Of a DNA stretch of 36,226 bases, positions 9,730-19,482 are shown in pieces. Every line of letters starts with the position of its first letter. Position 1 is the stretch's first letter. A model generated the notes under the pieces. That model saw only the letters and a program-made list of their open reading frames with translations. It was not told where the DNA came from and searched no databases. This DNA comes from an uncultured Sphingomonadales bacterium (GTDB lineage Bacteria > Pseudomonadota > Alphaproteobacteria > Sphingomonadales > Sphingomonadaceae): positions 1 to 36,226 of the forward strand of contig CAIWFP010000043.1 in NCBI GenBank assembly GCA_903911985.1. The letters are read 5' to 3'. Both the position numbers and the translations under genes were made by a program.

Positions 9730-10080
9730 AATGGCGGGATCAAGCTGCGCGGCACCGACCTGTTGTGCAAAGTCGTTACCGAGGCCGAGGTGTTGGAGGT
9801 GTGCACCGCATTCATCCAGCTTTACCGCGAACAGGCCTATTATCTGGAACGCACCGCGCCGTGGATTGAACGGGTCGGGCTGGAAACGGTCAAGGCGGCG
9901 CTGTTCGAAGATGCCGGGTCGGTGGCACGGCTGGCCGCCGCGTTTCGCCATTCGCAAAGTTTCATGCAACACGATCCGTGGGCCCGGCTCGCCGCCGGGG
10001 CAGACGCCGAACTGCACCAGCATCTGGCCGAGGTGCGACCCAATCCTGCATCCGCCGTCATCATGGATGGCGCCAAGTGA
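9730..10080 (+). pseudogene. nirB: 3' fragment of nitrite reductase large subunit
   Basis: NGGIKLRGTDLLCKVVTEAEVLEVCTAFIQLYREQAYYLERTAPWIERVGLETVKAALFEDAG resembles the NirB C-terminus; immediately followed by nirD. The rest of nirB is absent and replaced by IS sequence. Confidence 0.8.
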
Positions 10081-10457
10081 TCGGCGACTGGCTTGACATC
10101 GGCCCGGTGGGTCAGATCAGTCCCGGCATTGCGCGCACGCTGCCCGTTCGTGGATCCGATGGCAAGCTCGTCCACGAAATCACCATTTTCCATACCATCG
10201 ACAACCATTTCTATACGTTGATCAACCACTGCCGGCACAAGGCCGGGCCGCTCAGCCAGGGCATTGTCCACGGCGCGGTGGTCACCTGCCCGCTGCACGG
10301 CTGGAACATCTCGCTCAAATCGGGTGAGGCGCTGGGCGAAGACAAGGGCTGCGTGCCGACCATCCCGCTGAAAGTGGATGCCGGGCGCATTTACCTGCTG
10401 CGCTATGCGGTGATGGGGACACACCCGCGTGCGCCCCACCCGACCGATGTAGACTGA
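10077..10457 (+). CDS. nirD: Nitrite reductase small subunit (Rieske-type)
   Basis: GTG start overlaps the nirB stop (GTGA). FYTLINHCRHKAGPLSQGIVHGAVVTCPLHGWNISLKSGEA has the CxH...CxxH Rieske pattern typical of NirD. Confidence 0.85.
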   Translation: MIGDWLDIGPVGQISPGIARTLPVRGSDGKLVHEITIFHTIDNHFYTLINHCRHKAGPLSQGIVHGAVVTCPLHGWNISLKSGEALGEDKGCVPTIPLKVDAGRIYLLRYAVMGTHPRAPHPTDVD

Positions 10458-10488
10458 GGTGGAGCGCCGGGCCTGAACCGCCCCACCT
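10457..10488. terminator. Hairpin after nirD, possible terminator for nirD and/or the convergent TonB receptor
   Basis: AGGTGGAGCG...CCGCCCCACCT, about 10-bp stem with one mismatch, lying between convergent genes; no strong T-tract. Confidence 0.35.
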
Positions 10489-10559
10489 GCCAATTTCGCG
10501 CTCACAAGACCTGCAAATGCGCGCAACCGGCCCGATAAAATCGCGGCGCGCGCGCGGCG

Positions 10560-13025
10560 TCAGCGGACCTTGAAACTGACCGTTACACCATACGTGGCAG
10601 GCAGGCCGGCGTAGCGCGATGTAAAGTCGAAGCCGGTGCGGACGTTATTCCAGTAATATTTGTTGAGCACGTTCTTGCCCCAGAACAGCACCCTCCAGCT
10701 TTCATCCTCGGGCCCATAGCCAAGCCGCGCATCAAGCGTGGCATAAGCGTTGGTGGTAAACGGATGGACCAGCCCCGGCAGGACACGGTTGGCAGGCGAT
10801 GCGGGAACAACGATGCCCGCTCCACCCGGGGTGGTGTCGGATTGCGAACGGCCCGCTACGGTGAACCCGACGAACGGCCCGCCGCGCGCCTTGCCATTCA
10901 ATCGGTAATCGGCACTGAAAGTGTAATTCCAGTGCGGTGCAAACGGCAACGCACTGCCAGCGAAATTGGTTTGCTGGCCCAGGGTGTCGGTGCCGGTATA
11001 TTCGGTGACCTTCGTATCAAGATAGGTGACTGCCGCGTTCAGCGCCAGGCCGGGGGTCGGCCGGACCGACAGGTCACCCTCCAATCCGAAGATATGCGAT
11101 TTTGGCACGTTGGTCAGCACGTCGAGCGTGCCAAACACCGGGTCCTGCAATTTGCCCAGCACCTGCTTGTTGCCATAGTCATAATAGAACACTGCCGCGT
11201 TCAACTGCGCCTTTTTGTCCCACAGGCCGAGCTTTACGCCGCCTTCAAACGCCAGCACGGTTTCCTGCCGGGCGGGCGCATATTGCGATGTCGTCGATGC
11301 CGCAAGATTGGGAAAGCTGCCCGCCTTGTACCCGCGCGATGCATTGACATAGACCAGCGCGTTGCTGTCGATGCTGTAATTGGCACCTGCGGTCCAACTG
11401 AGGTTGTGTTCGTCAAGCGTCCCCTGTGTCGGGGCCAGGCTGGGCTGGAATCCGGTCAGAACGCCGCCGGTAAAGGCCGGCGTTTCGGCATAGCAGCGCT
11501 GGTTATAGGGTGCGCCACCGGCCGCCGCGTTGGCCAGCCAATGGGCATTGCCACCACCGCTGAAAGCATTGGTCAGCGCGCCGCCAAGCCAATCGAACAG
11601 CGTGTTGATCAACCCGTCACCATCATCAAATCCGCAGATGCCGGCATTGTTTTTGCTTTGTGTATAGCGCAGGCCGCCTTTCAGCGTGAATTCTGGCGTC
11701 ACCTTGTATTCGGTATTGCCGAAAACCGCATAGTTTACGATTTTCTGTGTTTCGATCGTTGCGCCACGGGTGATGTTGAAAAACCCTGGGTTGCTGTTGG
11801 AATCATCGGCGTAGGTGTTGTCCTGAATTTCAAAGGTCTTGCTGTTTTCATAGTTGCCGCCGACGATCCAGTGCAGCGCCGAACCATTGGTGTTGGCCAC
11901 GCGCAATTCCTGGTTGAACGACCGGATCGTGCCGTTGTTGACCGCGATGTCAGCGACATTCAGCGACGACCCATCCGAATCGACTATCTGCGACTGCTTG
12001 AAATCGATGTACGACGTCAGCGAAGTGACCGTGATCGCGTCGGTCAGCTTAAGGTCTGTGCGCAGCGCCGCCTGATAGAACGTGCGGCTGCTTTGCGGCG
12101 CAGTGGCAGAGGTCCAGTCGGCCGAGCGTGGATTGGCATCCGGGAATGGATAGGCCAGTTCCTGCGCCTTCACGTTGGCGGGGCTTTGCGGGAACAGCGC
12201 GATGAATTGGCCGGCCTGCGGCTGCGATGAATCGTGCCATGCGTTCAGGTTCAGCGCAAATTTCAGAGTCGAGCTGGCATCCCAGTCAAGCAGCAGGCGG
12301 CCTGCGACATAGCTGGTTTTGCCATTGCGGTCCTGCGGGTGGGTCTTTGCAATCTGCCAGCCGTCGGAATTTTCACCATCGACCGCGACCCGCGCGCGCA
12401 ACGTGGTGGACAGGGGCACGTTGATATAGGCGTTGGCGTGGATATCGCTGAAACGGCCGAGCGACAGATTGCCGCCGGTTTCAAAATGATCCACCGGTTT
12501 GGCGGCGATGTTGTTGATCGCACCCCCGGTCGAATTTTCGCCAAAGAGAGTCCCCTGCGGCCCCTTCAGCACTTCGATCTGCTGCAGGTCATACGACGAA
12601 TGGCTTGCCAGCACCGGAAACGGCAGCGGCACCTGGTCGATATACACGCTGACTGCCGGATAAACGCCCAGCGAGCTGTCGTTGTAGCCGACGCCGCGCA
12701 GCGTGAGAATCGGAGTGTTGGTCGACGAATGGGCGAATTCCAGGCCGGGCACCGCTGCGGCGATATCCTGGATAGTGTTGATCCCGCGCGATCTGATAGC
12801 GTCACCGGACAGGGCGGTAATGGTTGACCCGACTTTGTTGAGTCGTTCTTCGCGCTTGTTGGCGGTGACGATGATTTCAGCCGGGCTGTTTGCTGATGCA
12901 TCAGCCGGTTGTGCCTCCGTGCCGGCTGCTGCGGCCTGGGCATGGGCGTCAACCGCCAGCAGAGGTGAAGACAGTGTTACAGACGTTGCACAAAGCAATG
13001 CAACCTTCACAAAACCAGCATTCAT
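10560..13025 (-). CDS. TonB-dependent receptor (island copy 1)
   Basis: Signal peptide MNAGFVKVALLCATSVTLSSPLLAVDAHAQ, TonB-box region EIIVTANKREERLNKVG, plug QIEVLKGPQGTLFGENSTGGAINNIAAKP, C-terminal beta strand ...YAGLPATYGVTVSFKVR. Confidence 0.95.
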   Translation of the reverse strand: MNAGFVKVALLCATSVTLSSPLLAVDAHAQAAAAGTEAQPADASANSPAEIIVTANKREERLNKVGSTITALSGDAIRSRGINTIQDIAAAVPGLEFAHSSTNTPILTLRGVGYNDSSLGVYPAVSVYIDQVPLPFPVLASHSSYDLQQIEVLKGPQGTLFGENSTGGAINNIAAKPVDHFETGGNLSLGRFSDIHANAYINVPLSTTLRARVAVDGENSDGWQIAKTHPQDRNGKTSYVAGRLLLDWDASSTLKFALNLNAWHDSSQPQAGQFIALFPQSPANVKAQELAYPFPDANPRSADWTSATAPQSSRTFYQAALRTDLKLTDAITVTSLTSYIDFKQSQIVDSDGSSLNVADIAVNNGTIRSFNQELRVANTNGSALHWIVGGNYENSKTFEIQDNTYADDSNSNPGFFNITRGATIETQKIVNYAVFGNTEYKVTPEFTLKGGLRYTQSKNNAGICGFDDGDGLINTLFDWLGGALTNAFSGGGNAHWLANAAAGGAPYNQRCYAETPAFTGGVLTGFQPSLAPTQGTLDEHNLSWTAGANYSIDSNALVYVNASRGYKAGSFPNLAASTTSQYAPARQETVLAFEGGVKLGLWDKKAQLNAAVFYYDYGNKQVLGKLQDPVFGTLDVLTNVPKSHIFGLEGDLSVRPTPGLALNAAVTYLDTKVTEYTGTDTLGQQTNFAGSALPFAPHWNYTFSADYRLNGKARGGPFVGFTVAGRSQSDTTPGGAGIVVPASPANRVLPGLVHPFTTNAYATLDARLGYGPEDESWRVLFWGKNVLNKYYWNNVRTGFDFTSRYAGLPATYGVTVSFKVR

Positions 13026-13118
13026 TTGGTAATCCCCCAGCAAATTTCTTTATTTCGGCGTAAGCGCAAGACATAAGCTGCAAACGCATACCCAACTGTG
13101 CGCAATAATAGAGCGTTG

Positions 13119-13171
13119 AATTATCCTGACTATCAGATGTTTTAAATGAATTGATCTGTTAAATTGATCAA
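13119..13171. promoter_or_regulatory. Candidate regulator-binding region in the divergent TonB receptor / lyase promoter
   Basis: Interrupted palindrome TTGATC-N9-GATCAA (13151-13171), plus AATTATCC and TTTTAAATGAATTG that recur at 33869-33894. Confidence 0.35.
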
Positions 13172-13430
13172 TAATGTCGAATTTTAGCGCAGGACGCGAC
13201 CGCGGAATCCGTCTCTCTGCCCGGGCCGTGCGGCGGCATTGTTTTCGGGCCATAGCCGACAACATCGGCCTGAGAGGCTTGCGCAATGCCGTTTTGATGT
13301 CGCTGCGATGGCCTGGTCACCGGCACGGGGTCGGATCGCTGATTTATAGAAAATATCGATAGATACGTTCAGACTTCGCCATTGTTTGAAGCGCGCGGGT
13401 CAGTGAAAGAACAGCGGACCAAACAGAGGT

Positions 13431-14393
13431 ATGCTGACAATGTCTGATAAATCCATGGGATCTGATGCTGGCACTCGGTTCCGGCTGCAACGATCAGAGC
13501 TCGCGGTACCAGCAACGTCCCTGCCTTTTTTCGAAAAGGCGGCACGCGGGCCGGCGGATTCGCTGTTTCTGGATTTGGAGGACGCGGTCGCGCCACAGCG
13601 CCGGGATGAGGCGCGCGAAAATGCAGTGCGTGCGCTTAATGATATCGATTGGGGAACCAAGACGGTGTCGGTCCGGGTCAATGGCTTGGGCACTCGCTGG
13701 GCCCTTGCCGATATTCTGGCGGTGGCGCGCTGCCCGCGGCTGGACATGATCCTGCTGCCCAAAGTGGAAACCGCCGGCGACGTGGTGTTTCTTGACCGGC
13801 TGTTGACCGGGCTGGAACTGGAACTGCCGCGCCAGCGCCCGCTCGGCATCGAAATCCTGATCGAGACCACCAAGGGCCTCGCCAATGTAGAGGCAATCGC
13901 CGCCTCTTCGCCCCGGCTGGAAGGGATCATTTTTGGCGTGGGCGATTATTCGATCGAGCTGGAAAATTTTGACACTGTGTTCGGTGCGCCCAACCCCGAA
14001 TACCAGGTCGCAGGCGCACAGGGTGACCAGTGGCACTTTGCGCTGGCACGGATCGCCAATGCCTGCCGCGCCTATGGCTTGCGCCCGATCGACGGGCCAT
14101 TCACCAACTATGGCGATCCCGATGCCTATCGCGCCAGCGCCATCCGCGCGCGCGCACTGGGTTTCGAAGGCAAATGGGCGATCCACCCCAGCCAGGTGGC
14201 GATCGCCAACGACGTGTTCACGCCCAGCGCTGCGCAAATCGCCTGGGCACGCGATATCGCGGCCAAAATGGATGCGGCGGCCGAAGAGGGCAAAGGCGCC
14301 ATCGGCTTTGAAGGCGTGCTGATCGATCGGGCTCACGTCCTGCTTTCGGGCAAGATCCTGCGCCGCGCGCGGCTTGCCGGGCTGGAGTCCTGA
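13431..14393 (+). CDS. HpcH/HpaI aldolase / citrate lyase beta family; malyl-CoA / beta-methylmalyl-CoA-lyase-like
   Basis: FRLQRSELAVPATSLPFFEKAARGPADSLFLDLEDAVAPQRRDEAR, SVRVNGLGTRW, IEILIETTKGLANVEAIAASSPRLEGIIFGVGDYS, KWAIHPSQ. Start may be 13431 or 13440. Confidence 0.9.
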   Translation: MLTMSDKSMGSDAGTRFRLQRSELAVPATSLPFFEKAARGPADSLFLDLEDAVAPQRRDEARENAVRALNDIDWGTKTVSVRVNGLGTRWALADILAVARCPRLDMILLPKVETAGDVVFLDRLLTGLELELPRQRPLGIEILIETTKGLANVEAIAASSPRLEGIIFGVGDYSIELENFDTVFGAPNPEYQVAGAQGDQWHFALARIANACRAYGLRPIDGPFTNYGDPDAYRASAIRARALGFEGKWAIHPSQVAIANDVFTPSAAQIAWARDIAAKMDAAAEEGKGAIGFEGVLIDRAHVLLSGKILRRARLAGLES

Positions 14394-14395
14394 TC

Positions 14396-15592
14396 ATGGC
14401 CGGGCCGCTTGAAGGTATTCGCGTGCTCGACATCGCCACGTTTGTGGCTGCGCCGTTCTGCGGCACGATCATGGCCGAATTTGGTGCCGAGGTGATCAAG
14501 ATCGAACAGCCGGGCGAAGGCGATTCACTGCGCCGGTTCGGCACGATGACCGACAGCGGCGACACGCTGGTGTGGCTGAGCGAGGCGCGCAACAAGAAAT
14601 CGGTAACGCTGGACTTGCGCACCCCCGAAGGCGCCGCCATGTTCCGCCAGTTGGTGGCAAAGGCGGACGTGGTGCTGGAAAATTTCCGGCCGGGCACGAT
14701 GGAAAAATGGGGCCTGGGCTATGCCGCGCTGGCCGAAATCAACCCCCGGCTGGTGATGCTGCAGGTCAGTGCCTATGGCCAGACCGGTCCGCTGCGTGAC
14801 AAGCCCGGGTTTGCCCGCATCGCCCATGCGTTCAGCGGCCTGGCCTATCTGGCGGGTGAACCCGGCCGACCGCCGGTGGTGCCGGGATCGACCTCGCTCG
14901 CCGATTACATGTCGGGGCTGTTTGGCGCGGTGGGCGTGCTGATGGCATTGCGCCATGCCGAACGCACCGGCGAAGGCCAGTCGATCGACATTGCGCTGTA
15001 TGAATCAATCTTTCGCGTGCTGGATGAACTGGCGCCGGCCTATGACAAGTTCGGGTATCAGCGCGAACGCATGGGGCCCGATACCGTCAACGTCGTCCCG
15101 CACAGCCATTACGAAACCCGCGACGGCGCCTGGGTGGCGCTGGCCTGTTCCAACGAACGGATGTGGGAACGGCTGTGCAAGGCCATGGCCCGGCCCGACC
15201 TGATCACCGATCCGCGTTATGCCAGCACGCGCCAGCGCGACGCTCACCGTGCCGAGGTCAACGGCATCGTCGCCGACTGGGCGCGCAGCATGGACGCCGA
15301 TGCCCTGTTGGCGGTGTGCGATGCCAACGACGCACCCGCGTCAAAGCTGCTGAACATCGCGGACATTTTTGAAAACCCGCAATATGCCGCGCGCGAAAAC
15401 CTGCGCACGATCGACGACCCGCGGGTTGGCCGGCTGGTGGTGCCGGGGCCGCTGCCGCGCATGTCGCGCACCCCGTCGGAATTGCGCACGGCCGGGCCGG
15501 AACTGGGCAGTTCGAACGCAGACATTTACGGCGAACTGCTCGGCATCGATGCCGACATGCTGGCCGACCTCAAACAACGCCGGATCATCTGA
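14396..15592 (+). CDS. CaiB/BaiF family (class III) CoA-transferase
   Basis: PLEGIRVLDIATFVAAPFCGTIMAEFGAEVIKIEQPGEGDSLRRFG, RNKKSVTLDLRTPEG, ADVVLENFRPGTMEKWGLGY, CoA-transferase III signatures. Confidence 0.95.
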   Translation: MAGPLEGIRVLDIATFVAAPFCGTIMAEFGAEVIKIEQPGEGDSLRRFGTMTDSGDTLVWLSEARNKKSVTLDLRTPEGAAMFRQLVAKADVVLENFRPGTMEKWGLGYAALAEINPRLVMLQVSAYGQTGPLRDKPGFARIAHAFSGLAYLAGEPGRPPVVPGSTSLADYMSGLFGAVGVLMALRHAERTGEGQSIDIALYESIFRVLDELAPAYDKFGYQRERMGPDTVNVVPHSHYETRDGAWVALACSNERMWERLCKAMARPDLITDPRYASTRQRDAHRAEVNGIVADWARSMDADALLAVCDANDAPASKLLNIADIFENPQYAARENLRTIDDPRVGRLVVPGPLPRMSRTPSELRTAGPELGSSNADIYGELLGIDADMLADLKQRRII

Positions 15593-15618
15593 CCAGGCCC
15601 ATTACGGAGAGTTCACCC

Positions 15619-16956
15619 ATGACAACCGGTCGCCAGATGGCGCTTGTCGCATTCCTGCAGGCACAAAACTGCACCAACTTTCCCGCATCGTGGCGGCACC
15701 CGGCGGCGGTATCGGATTTTCTGACGCCCGAATATTATCGGCGGCTGGGCCGCACGCTGGAAGACGGCGCGTTCCATCTGGCGTTCTTTGACGACCGCCT
15801 GGCCATTCCCGATGTCTATGCCGACGATTTTTCGGTGACGATGCGCGAAGGCATCCGCGCGGTGAAGCTGGATCCGATGCTGTGCGCGATGACGCTGGGC
15901 AATGCGACCGAGCGGCTTGGCGTCGGGGTGACCTATTCGACCACGTATTACGAGCCGTTCCATGTGGCGCGGACGTTTGCCACCCTGGACCAACTGACCA
16001 AGGGCCGCGCGGCGTGGAATGTCGTGACCTCGCTCAACAGTTCGGAAGCGGCCAACATGGGCGCGCGCAGCGTGCTGGAACATGATCTGCGCTATGATCG
16101 CGCCGAGGAATTTCTGACCGTCGTGCGCGGTCACTGGCGCGGCTGGGATGATGATGCGCTGATCCTCGACAAGCAAGGCCTGTTTGCCGATCCTGATCGG
16201 GTGCGGCGGCTGGATCACAAGGGCGAATGGTTCCAATCGCGCGGGCCGTTCACCGTGCCGCGGTCGCCGCAGGGCGAACCGATCCTGATCCAGGCCGGGC
16301 AAAGCGGACGCGGGCGCCAGTTTGCCGCCAAATGGGGCGATCTGGTGTTCGTGATCTATCCCAACCTGAAAGTCGGCCAGAAATCCTACGCCGAATTCAA
16401 AGATGAGCTGGAAAAGCAGGGCCGCCCGCGCGATTCAGTGCGGATCGCCCCTGCGGTCTATACCGTTGTCGGCGAAACCCAGGCCCAGGCCGAAGACCGC
16501 CGCGCGGTGATCGATGCGTTGGTCAAGCCGATCGATGGACTGGTGCTGCTGTCCGAAGTGCTGAATTTCGACTTCGCCGCCAAAGGCTATGATGATCCCT
16601 TCACACCAGAGGAAATGGACGGGATTTCGGGCATCCAGGCGTTTCGTGACCGCGTCGTCACGCTGAGCGGCCGGTCCAATCCCAGCCCGCGCGATTTTGT
16701 GGAATTTACCCGGCGCGGCACGCTGGACGAATTTCCGGTGTTCATGGGTTCACCCAAACAGATCGCGGACCAGATGGAAGAATGGTTCGGCACGGCCTGC
16801 GACGGCTTTGTGCTGGCCGGCAGCGTTGCGCCCGGTGCCTATGAAGATTTTGTGCGGCTGGTGGTTCCCGAATTGCGCCGGCGCGGGCTGTTCCACAAGG
16901 GTTATGAAGGCGCGACCTTGCGCGAAAATCTGGGTATCCCCAAGCCGGTCTTTTGA
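15619..16956 (+). CDS. NtaA/SnaA/DszA-type FMNH2-dependent monooxygenase (LLM superfamily)
   Basis: CTNFPASWRHP, TYSTTYYEPFHVARTFATLDQLTKGRAAWNVVTSLNSSEAANMG, EPILIQAGQSGRGRQFAAKWGDLVF are typical of this two-component family. Confidence 0.93.
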   Translation: MTTGRQMALVAFLQAQNCTNFPASWRHPAAVSDFLTPEYYRRLGRTLEDGAFHLAFFDDRLAIPDVYADDFSVTMREGIRAVKLDPMLCAMTLGNATERLGVGVTYSTTYYEPFHVARTFATLDQLTKGRAAWNVVTSLNSSEAANMGARSVLEHDLRYDRAEEFLTVVRGHWRGWDDDALILDKQGLFADPDRVRRLDHKGEWFQSRGPFTVPRSPQGEPILIQAGQSGRGRQFAAKWGDLVFVIYPNLKVGQKSYAEFKDELEKQGRPRDSVRIAPAVYTVVGETQAQAEDRRAVIDALVKPIDGLVLLSEVLNFDFAAKGYDDPFTPEEMDGISGIQAFRDRVVTLSGRSNPSPRDFVEFTRRGTLDEFPVFMGSPKQIADQMEEWFGTACDGFVLAGSVAPGAYEDFVRLVVPELRRRGLFHKGYEGATLRENLGIPKPVF

Positions 16957-16968
16957 AGCACCAGCGCG

Positions 16969-17886
16969 ATGGCCAAAATCAATCTGAAGCTGCTGCGCGC
17001 ATTCGAGGCGGTTGCCCGCAACCGGTCGTTCACCGCGGCTGCCGGTGAGTTGCAGCGATCACAGGCGACCATCAGCAGCCAGGTCAGTGTGCTGGAACAA
17101 CAGTTGGGCGTGCCTTTGGTCGAACGGACATCGCGGCGGGTATCGCCAACCACTGCCGGCGCGGATCTGGCCGGCCTGCTTGCGCAGGCATTCACATTGA
17201 TTGATGATGGCATCGCTGCGGCGCGCAGCCATGCGGATGATCGGCGCAGGCGGATCGTGGTCGCCTGTGTGCCATCGTTGTCGGGCGTGCTGATGCCCGG
17301 CTTGCTGGCCGCTTATCGCACCAAAGACACGACGACGCGGATCGATCTGGAAGAGCTGACATCGACCGAGATTGTCGCCGCGCTGCTGGCTGATCGGGTC
17401 GATTTTGGCATCGGACCCTGCGCCACGCCGCTGCCCGCCGGCATTGCCTTTGCCGCTGCCATCGAAGAACCACTGCATGTACTGCTGTCGGCGCAGCATG
17501 TGCCGGCCGGGGCGACCGCAATGCCGTTCGCAAAGCTGGTGTCGCTGCCGCTGATTACCTTGTCAGGTTCGGTGCTGCTGCAGCGTGAACTGGAACAGGC
17601 GGCGGCGGCGCGCGGATTGCGGTTAAGCTCCCACAGCGAAGTGCGCCATGTGCAGACCGCGATCGGCATGGTTCAGGCCGGCGTTGGTGCGGCGGTGGTA
17701 CCACGGCTTGCCCTGCCCGCCAGTTTGAGCGCGGGACTGGTTGCGCTGCCGGTCAGCGATCCGGCAATGCTGCGCACGATCGGTATCATCACCCGCCATG
17801 GCACGCCGCTGCGATCGGCGGCGGCGCGTCTCGCCCGCTATGTTCGCAGTGCGCTTGCCGCAAAAAGCATGATCCCGCCGGCATGA
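16969..17886 (+). CDS. LysR-family transcriptional regulator 1
   Basis: N-terminal HTH LKLLRAFEAVARNRSFTAAAGELQRSQATISSQVSVLEQQLGVPLVERTSRRVSPTTAG. Confidence 0.95.
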   Translation: MAKINLKLLRAFEAVARNRSFTAAAGELQRSQATISSQVSVLEQQLGVPLVERTSRRVSPTTAGADLAGLLAQAFTLIDDGIAAARSHADDRRRRIVVACVPSLSGVLMPGLLAAYRTKDTTTRIDLEELTSTEIVAALLADRVDFGIGPCATPLPAGIAFAAAIEEPLHVLLSAQHVPAGATAMPFAKLVSLPLITLSGSVLLQRELEQAAAARGLRLSSHSEVRHVQTAIGMVQAGVGAAVVPRLALPASLSAGLVALPVSDPAMLRTIGIITRHGTPLRSAAARLARYVRSALAAKSMIPPA

Positions 17887-18755
17887 CCGGCATGCCCGTG
17901 ACCAAAGGACCCGCCATGACCCACCGCCCCCGCCGCAGCGCGCTTTATCTGCCCGCATCCAACGCCAAAGCGATTGCCAAGGCGCGCACGCTGCCCTGCG
18001 ATGTCGTGATTCTTGATCTGGAGGATGCCGTCGCGCCCGATGCCAAGGCCATGGCGCGCGATCAGGCGGTGGCCGCCGTGAACGAAGGCGGTTTCGGGCC
18101 GCGCGAGATTGTAGTGCGGGTCAACGCGCTGGACACCGAATGGGGTGCGGACGATCTGGCGGCGCTGCATCTCTGCAGCCCCGATGCGGTGCTGGTGCCC
18201 AAGGTCATGCACGCGGGTGATGTTGATCACTATGCCCGGCACATGGCCGCAACGACGCCGATCTGGGCGATGATCGAAACCACCGCTTCACTGTTTCGGC
18301 TGGATACGATCGCCGGTGCTGAGCGGCTGACCGCGCTGGTGATGGGCACCAACGATCTGGCCAAGGAAACGGGCGCGCAACCGGGGCGCGATCGCCTGCC
18401 CTTTGTCGGCGCGCTGGGCCTGGCGGTGGTGGCGGCACGATTGCACGGCCGGGTGATTCTCGATGGCGTGTTCAACGGGATCGACGATGATGAAGGGTTC
18501 AGCGCGCAGGCGCGGCAGGCGGTTGAATTCGGCTTTGATGGCAAGACGCTGATCCATCCGCGCCAGATTGATCCATGCAATGCCGCGTTTCTGCCCGATG
18601 CGGCCGAACTGGCCTGGTCGCGGCAGATTATCGAAGCGTTTGATCGCCCTGAAAACCAGCAAAAGGGGGCGATCCGGGTCGATGGCAAAATGGTCGAACG
18701 GCTGCACCTGCACCAGGCGCACCGGGTGATTGCCGCAGCACTCCAGCCGGGGTGA
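17883..18755 (+). CDS. HpcH/CitE-family lyase 2
   Basis: RRSALYLPASNAKAIAKARTLPCDVVILDLEDAVAPDAKAMARD, IVVRVNALDTEWG, IWAMIETTASLF, KTLIHPRQI. ATG overlaps the lysR stop; alternative start MTHRPRR at 17916. Confidence 0.92.
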   Translation: MTGMPVTKGPAMTHRPRRSALYLPASNAKAIAKARTLPCDVVILDLEDAVAPDAKAMARDQAVAAVNEGGFGPREIVVRVNALDTEWGADDLAALHLCSPDAVLVPKVMHAGDVDHYARHMAATTPIWAMIETTASLFRLDTIAGAERLTALVMGTNDLAKETGAQPGRDRLPFVGALGLAVVAARLHGRVILDGVFNGIDDDEGFSAQARQAVEFGFDGKTLIHPRQIDPCNAAFLPDAAELAWSRQIIEAFDRPENQQKGAIRVDGKMVERLHLHQAHRVIAAALQPG

Positions 18756-18779
18756 GTGGACTGGCTGCGGCGCTGCGGA

Positions 18780-19451
18780 TCAGACGATCTTTTCGACCAG
18801 ATCGAACATGCGCGGGCCGGTCGCGTGCACCGATGGTCGGTCGCGGTGGTGCGCTTCAAACCGCACCAGATTGGGATAGAGCGTGGTCCATGGCGCGATG
18901 GCAGGATCGAATTGCTGCCACGCGGGGATCATCTGCGCCTCTGCCATCGTGTCCAGCGCGCCCAGCATGGCAATGACCGCGATATCGGCAAGGCCAAAGC
19001 GATCCCCCACCATGTATTCGAGGGTGCCGGCGCGCCGGTCGAGATCGGCCAGCCCGCCCCTGACCTTGCGCAGCTGGCGCCGGGTCCATTCGGCGCTGAT
19101 CACATCGCGCTGCATTTCCCAGAACAGCAGCACAAGCGCATCGACCACGCCTTCGGCAATGACATGCACCAGCCGCGCGGTCATCGCCAGATCGGGGTCG
19201 GCGGGCAGCATCGAGACTTGCGGGTATCTGTATTCCAGCCAATCCATCAGATAGGTCGATTCGAACACCGGATCGCCGTCGTCAGGGATCAGAATCGGCA
19301 GTTGTTCCAGCGGGTTATAGCGCGGTGTTAAAGTGTCTGCATGCCACGGCACTTCGTTCTGAACAACGAAGTCCACCCCCTTTTCGATCATCGCGATCCG
19401 CACTTTGCGTGCAAACGGGCTAGGGGTCGCGCTGATCAGGGTCAGGGTCAT
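18780..19451 (-). CDS. Glutathione S-transferase family protein
   Basis: MTLTLISATPSPFARKVRIAMIEKGVDFVVQNEVPWHADTLTPRYNPLEQLPILIPDDGDPVFESTYLMDWLEYRYP, thioredoxin-fold GST N-domain; start chosen at 19451. Confidence 0.92.
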   Translation of the reverse strand: MTLTLISATPSPFARKVRIAMIEKGVDFVVQNEVPWHADTLTPRYNPLEQLPILIPDDGDPVFESTYLMDWLEYRYPQVSMLPADPDLAMTARLVHVIAEGVVDALVLLFWEMQRDVISAEWTRRQLRKVRGGLADLDRRAGTLEYMVGDRFGLADIAVIAMLGALDTMAEAQMIPAWQQFDPAIAPWTTLYPNLVRFEAHHRDRPSVHATGPRMFDLVEKIV

Positions 19452-19482
19452 GTCGCCTCCGGTTGTTCGGGATCGGTCTACC

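Noticed and set aside
10432-10445. CGCCCCACCCGACC at the nirD end is identical to part of the inverted-repeat arm at 26753-26766
   Set aside because: 14-nt match in GC-rich DNA, with one copy inside coding sequence; likely coincidence without a genome-wide count.
10764-12230. 488-aa plus-strand ORF opposite TonB receptor 1
   Set aside because: Antisense shadow ORF without motifs.
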